7,118 bases of DNA from Candidatus Nealsoniibacteriota bacterium. GTDB lineage: Bacteria; Patescibacteriota; Minisyncoccia; Minisyncoccales; RBG-13-42-11. A program made the position numbers and the translations under genes. Below are positions 4,054 to 7,118 of this stretch, piece after piece (position 1 is the first letter of the stretch; every line of letters begins with the position of its first letter). The notes below the pieces were generated by a model. It ran no database searches and had not been told where the DNA came from. It worked only from the letters and a program-made list of their open reading frames with translations. The DNA lies in the NCBI GenBank assembly GCA_003556525.1, contig PWRH01000101.1, forward strand, positions 1-7,118, given 5' to 3'.

Positions 4054-6507
4054 ATGAAAAATAATTTAAAAAAACCATATAATCCCCAAAAAATAGAAAA
4101 AAAGTGGCAAAATTTTTGGAATAAAAACAACACCTTTAAAGCGCAAGATTTTTCCAAAAAGAAAAAATTTTATTGTTTGGACATGTTTCCTTATCCTTCG
4201 GGCGAAGGCTTGCACGTCGGTCATTTTAGAGGCTATACTTTTTCAGACATTATTGCCAAAAAAAGATTAATGGAAGGCTATAATGTTTTGCACCCGATAG
4301 GTTGGGATGCTTTTGGCTTACCTGCGGAAAATTTTGCCATTAAAACAGGTATCAATCCGGCTGTTTCAACAAAAAAAGCCATTAAGAATATAAAAAATCA
4401 GCTGTTTTTAGCCGGCTTTGGTTATGATTGGGATCGGGAAATTGCCACTTGTTTACCTGATTATTATAAGTGGACTCAATGGATGTTTTTAAAGCTTTAT
4501 AAGGCCGGATTGGCTTATAAAAAAAAGGCTCCTGTAAATTTTTGTTCTTCCTGTAAAACTGTTTTAGCCAGAGAGCAAGTTATTAACGGCAGGTGCGAAA
4601 GGTGTAATACTCAGGTTGAAAAAAAATTTTTAGAACAATGGTTTTTTAAGATAACAAGCTATGCGGATAGACTGCTTGATGATTTGGACCTGATTGATTG
4701 GCCGGAAAAGATAAAAACAATGCAAAAAAATTGGATTGGCCGTTCGGAAGGAATAGAAATAATTTTTGAAATTGATTTTTTCGATTCTCGCTTTAACTTG
4801 CCTGTTTTCACTACCAGGGCCGATACACTTTTCGGTTGCACATATCTTGTACTTGCCCCTGAACATCCTTTGGTTGAAAGCCTGATAAAAGGCAAAAAAA
4901 ATAGCTCTTTTCCTCTTGGCAAATCAACCATTGAAAATAAAAAAGAGATTGAAAAGTATATTGAAAAAGCCAAGAGCAAAACCGAGATTGAGAGGTTGGC
5001 TGAGGAAAAAGAAAAAACAGGAGTTGAAGTAAAGGGGATAAAGGCGATTAATCCGGTCAACAACAAAGAAATACCGGTTTTTATAGCTGATTATGTATTG
5101 CCGGAATACGGCACCGGTGCAATTATGGCTGTTCCTGCCCATGACCAAAGAGATTTTCTTTTTGCCAATAAATATGGTTTGGAAATTATCGAAACAATAA
5201 AACCGATAAATGAGACCTCGGTTTTTCCTTTTGAAGAAGATGGAATTTTGACAAACTCCGGGGTTTTTAACGGAATGGATTCAAGTAAAGCAAGAAAAGA
5301 AATAGCCAATTATTTAATTAAAAGGAATCTGGCCAAAGAATCTGTTTATTATAAAATTAGAGACTGGCTTATTTCAAGGCAAAGATATTGGGGTGCACCA
5401 ATTCCGATTATTTATTGTCAAAAGTGCGGCGAGCTTCCGGTTAAAGAAAAAGACTTGCCCGTTCTTTTGCCCAAAATTAAAGATTTTAAGCCTACGGGTA
5501 AGGGCAAGGGTCCTTTAGCTAAAGTTAAAAGCTTTGTTGAAGTTAATTGTCCCAAATGCAATTCTTTAGCCCAAAGAGAAACAGACACAATGGATACTTT
5601 TGTTTGCTCTTCTTGGTATTTTTTAAGATACGCCGATCCTGTTAATAGTAAAGAATTTGCTTCGAAGAAAAAAATTAAACATTGGTTGCCGGTTGATTTT
5701 TATATTGGTGGAGCGGAACACGCGGTAATGCATCTTTTATATTCCAGGTTTTTTACAAAGGTGTTGAAAGATTTAAAGCTTATTGATTTTGACGAGCCGT
5801 TTTTAAAGCTTTTCAACCAAGGCACTGTTTATCGCCAAGGAGTAAAAATGTCAAAATCAAAAGGAAATGTTGTTACCCCGGCCTATATTTTCGAGCAATT
5901 CGGAGCCGATACAATGCGCTTGTATGAAATATTTATGGGACCGGCCGACCAAGCTACGGAGTGGTCTGACAAAGGGGTTGTCGGTTGCTATAGATTTTTA
6001 AACAAAGTTTGGAAATTACGAGAAAAGGTGAAAAGCAAAAATAATCAAAAACCAAACCAACAGCTTCATAAAACAATAAAAAAGGTGACTGAAGATATTG
6101 AGCATTTCAGATTCAATACCGCTCTTTCAGCCTTAATGATTTTAATCAATCAAATGGAGAAAGAAAAAGAGCCAGCCTTGTCTGATTATCAACTGGTAAT
6201 TAAGCTTTTAGCTCCAATGGCTCCTCATATTAGCGAAGAAATCTGGCAAAGTTTGGGCAATAAACAAAGTATTTTTTTGGAAGAATGGCCAAGCTATGAT
6301 GAAAAAATTATCAAAGAAGAAAAAGTAATATTAATTATTCAAATTAACGGAAAAGTTCGCGATAAAATAGAGGTTGAGGCCGGTATTTCAAAGACAGATG
6401 CTGAAAAAAAAGCCCTGGCTCGGGAAAAAATTAAAAAGTGGACGGAAAAAAATAAAATTAAAAAAATAATTTTTATTCCCGATAAGCTTATTAATATAGT
6501 GGTTTAA
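4054..6507 (+). CDS. leuS: Leucyl-tRNA synthetase (817 aa)
   Basis: This class Ia cytoplasmic enzyme charges tRNA-Leu with leucine using ATP. In order: an N-terminal PYNPQKIEKKWQ; the catalytic HVGH at residues 54-57; WDAFGLPAENFA (84-95); and Cys pairs 164/167 and 181/184. The CP1 editing domain (about 230-420) has TTRADTLFG (253-261) and AVPAHDQRD (359-367), so post-transfer proofreading appears intact. A second Cys set follows at 455/458 and 499/502 (zinc-knuckle type), then DWLISRQRYWG (437-447), KMSKS (598-602), the anticodon-binding helical domain (about 670-735, LLAPMAPHISEEIW), and the C-terminal VRDKIEV domain. Length is normal for bacterial LeuRS. The ATG has no SD, but the following KPYNPQ matches the expected N terminus. 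It is transcribed from the promoter at 4001, probably with glmS. Confidence 0.98.
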   Translation: MKNNLKKPYNPQKIEKKWQNFWNKNNTFKAQDFSKKKKFYCLDMFPYPSGEGLHVGHFRGYTFSDIIAKKRLMEGYNVLHPIGWDAFGLPAENFAIKTGINPAVSTKKAIKNIKNQLFLAGFGYDWDREIATCLPDYYKWTQWMFLKLYKAGLAYKKKAPVNFCSSCKTVLAREQVINGRCERCNTQVEKKFLEQWFFKITSYADRLLDDLDLIDWPEKIKTMQKNWIGRSEGIEIIFEIDFFDSRFNLPVFTTRADTLFGCTYLVLAPEHPLVESLIKGKKNSSFPLGKSTIENKKEIEKYIEKAKSKTEIERLAEEKEKTGVEVKGIKAINPVNNKEIPVFIADYVLPEYGTGAIMAVPAHDQRDFLFANKYGLEIIETIKPINETSVFPFEEDGILTNSGVFNGMDSSKARKEIANYLIKRNLAKESVYYKIRDWLISRQRYWGAPIPIIYCQKCGELPVKEKDLPVLLPKIKDFKPTGKGKGPLAKVKSFVEVNCPKCNSLAQRETDTMDTFVCSSWYFLRYADPVNSKEFASKKKIKHWLPVDFYIGGAEHAVMHLLYSRFFTKVLKDLKLIDFDEPFLKLFNQGTVYRQGVKMSKSKGNVVTPAYIFEQFGADTMRLYEIFMGPADQATEWSDKGVVGCYRFLNKVWKLREKVKSKNNQKPNQQLHKTIKKVTEDIEHFRFNTALSALMILINQMEKEKEPALSDYQLVIKLLAPMAPHISEEIWQSLGNKQSIFLEEWPSYDEKIIKEEKVILIIQINGKVRDKIEVEAGISKTDAEKKALAREKIKKWTEKNKIKKIIFIPDKLINIVV

Positions 6508-6551
6508 GTAAAAACAACTCATCTATATTTGGTTAAGCAAAATAAAAAATC

Positions 6552-7118
6552 ATGTGCGGTATTGTTGCCTATATTGGCAAAAACAATAATCCTTTGATTG
6601 GGCTTGAAGCGTTGAAGCGCTTGGAGTATCGCGGTTATGATTCTGCAGGCATGGCGGTTTATGATTCTCAAAAGGAAAATATTTTTACCCTAAAAGCGGT
6701 TGGAAAAATTGTTAATTTGGAAAAAAAACTTTCTCAAACAAATCTTCCTCAGGGCAGCCCTTTTTTATTTTATACCAGGTGGGCTACTCACGGAAAAGTT
6801 AGTGAAAAAAATTGCCATCCCCATACCGATTGCCAAAAAAATATTTATATAATCCATAATGGAATTATTGAAAACTATCAACCATTAAAAGAAAAACTAA
6901 TTGAAAAAGGCCATAAGTTTACATCTGAAACAGATAGTGAGGTATTGGCCCATTTAATAGAGCATTTTTTTAAAAACAACCTGGAAGAAGCTGTTAGAAA
7001 AGCTCTTTCTTATGTAAAGGGCACTTATGCCTTGGCAGTAATTTCCAAAAAAGACCCTGATAAACTGATTTTAGCCAGAAATTCAGCTCCCTTATTGATA
7101 GGTTTGGCTGAGAATGAA
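6552..7118 (+). CDS. glmS: Glucosamine-6-phosphate synthase, N-terminal part (cut by window end)
   Basis: GlmS makes glucosamine-6-phosphate from fructose-6-phosphate and glutamine, the first committed step to UDP-GlcNAc and peptidoglycan. The visible 189 codons cover most of the glutaminase (class II amidotransferase) domain of a protein of about 600 residues. MCGIVAYIG gives the Cys2 nucleophile after Met removal. LKRLEYRGYDSAG, TRWATHG, CHPH, HNGIIENY and ETDSEV are the standard glutamine-binding and catalytic blocks. The frame is open to the last base; the isomerase domain lies outside. The start is certain because the catalytic Cys must be residue 2. There is no SD. It follows leuS by 44 bases with no terminator between, so co-transcription is likely. 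The gene could in principle be another CGIV amidotransferase, but YRGYDSAG and TRWATHG point to GlmS. Confidence 0.95.
   Translation, partial: MCGIVAYIGKNNNPLIGLEALKRLEYRGYDSAGMAVYDSQKENIFTLKAVGKIVNLEKKLSQTNLPQGSPFLFYTRWATHGKVSEKNCHPHTDCQKNIYIIHNGIIENYQPLKEKLIEKGHKFTSETDSEVLAHLIEHFFKNNLEEAVRKALSYVKGTYALAVISKKDPDKLILARNSAPLLIGLAENE

Noticed and set aside
4659..5066. Minus-strand open frame opposite leuS (also smaller ones at 474-785, 757-954, 1554-1745, 2144-2386)
   Set aside because: They lie antisense to well-supported genes and show no domains; they are expected shadows of long plus-strand frames.
1..7118. CRISPR arrays, tRNA/rRNA genes, transposases or attachment sites
   Set aside because: No regularly spaced repeats, cloverleaf-like sequence, transposase motifs or terminal repeats were seen on reading both strands.

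Overview
This is an AT-rich, gene-dense bacterial window with seven complete or partial plus-strand genes and one possible minus-strand gene start at the left edge. Low G+C, many Lys/Ile/Asn/Phe codons, short intergenic gaps, SD-less housekeeping genes and compact single-domain proteins suggest a reduced-genome lineage such as the Candidate Phyla Radiation (Patescibacteria). That placement is an inference from style; no taxonomic marker was compared. Standard stop codons fit throughout: TGA ends the ROK gene exactly where the family ends, so UGA is not recoded here.

Layout. Positions 1-26 (minus) look like the first codons of a gene that leaves the window. Positions 27-411 hold no convincing protein gene. 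They contain an ACACACATAT/ATATGTGTGT inverted repeat, a possible promoter, an SD with two micro-ORFs, a GC-rich hairpin and a long AT-rich hairpin. Positions 412-996 encode an unrecognised 194-aa protein followed by a strong intrinsic terminator. A promoter at about 1067-1096 probably drives a ROK-family kinase (1201-2079), whose end overlaps the start of a TatD-family nuclease (2069-2827).

Two single-gene units follow. A GNAT acetyltransferase (2879-3367) has a consensus -35 directly after the tatD stop and its own terminator. Next is a second unrecognised protein (3478-3942), also with its own promoter and terminator. It is clearly a paralogue of the 412-996 protein. Leucyl-tRNA synthetase (4054-6507) then begins behind a promoter at 4001-4029. 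The glutaminase domain of glmS (6552 to the window end) follows 44 bases later, probably in the same transcript.

How they fit together. leuS (translation) and glmS (glucosamine-6-phosphate for cell-wall precursors) are core functions. ROK and TatD form a coupled pair with no obvious shared pathway. The most interesting element is the pair of divergent paralogues, which share an N-terminal LIFGA...D..G..AIS...K.GYP motif, a central CNP and a C-terminal FPPWG. They and the GNAT gene have strong Shine-Dalgarno sites and individual terminators, whereas the ROK, tatD, leuS and glmS starts have no recognisable strong SD. I do not recognise the paralogue family and assign it no function.
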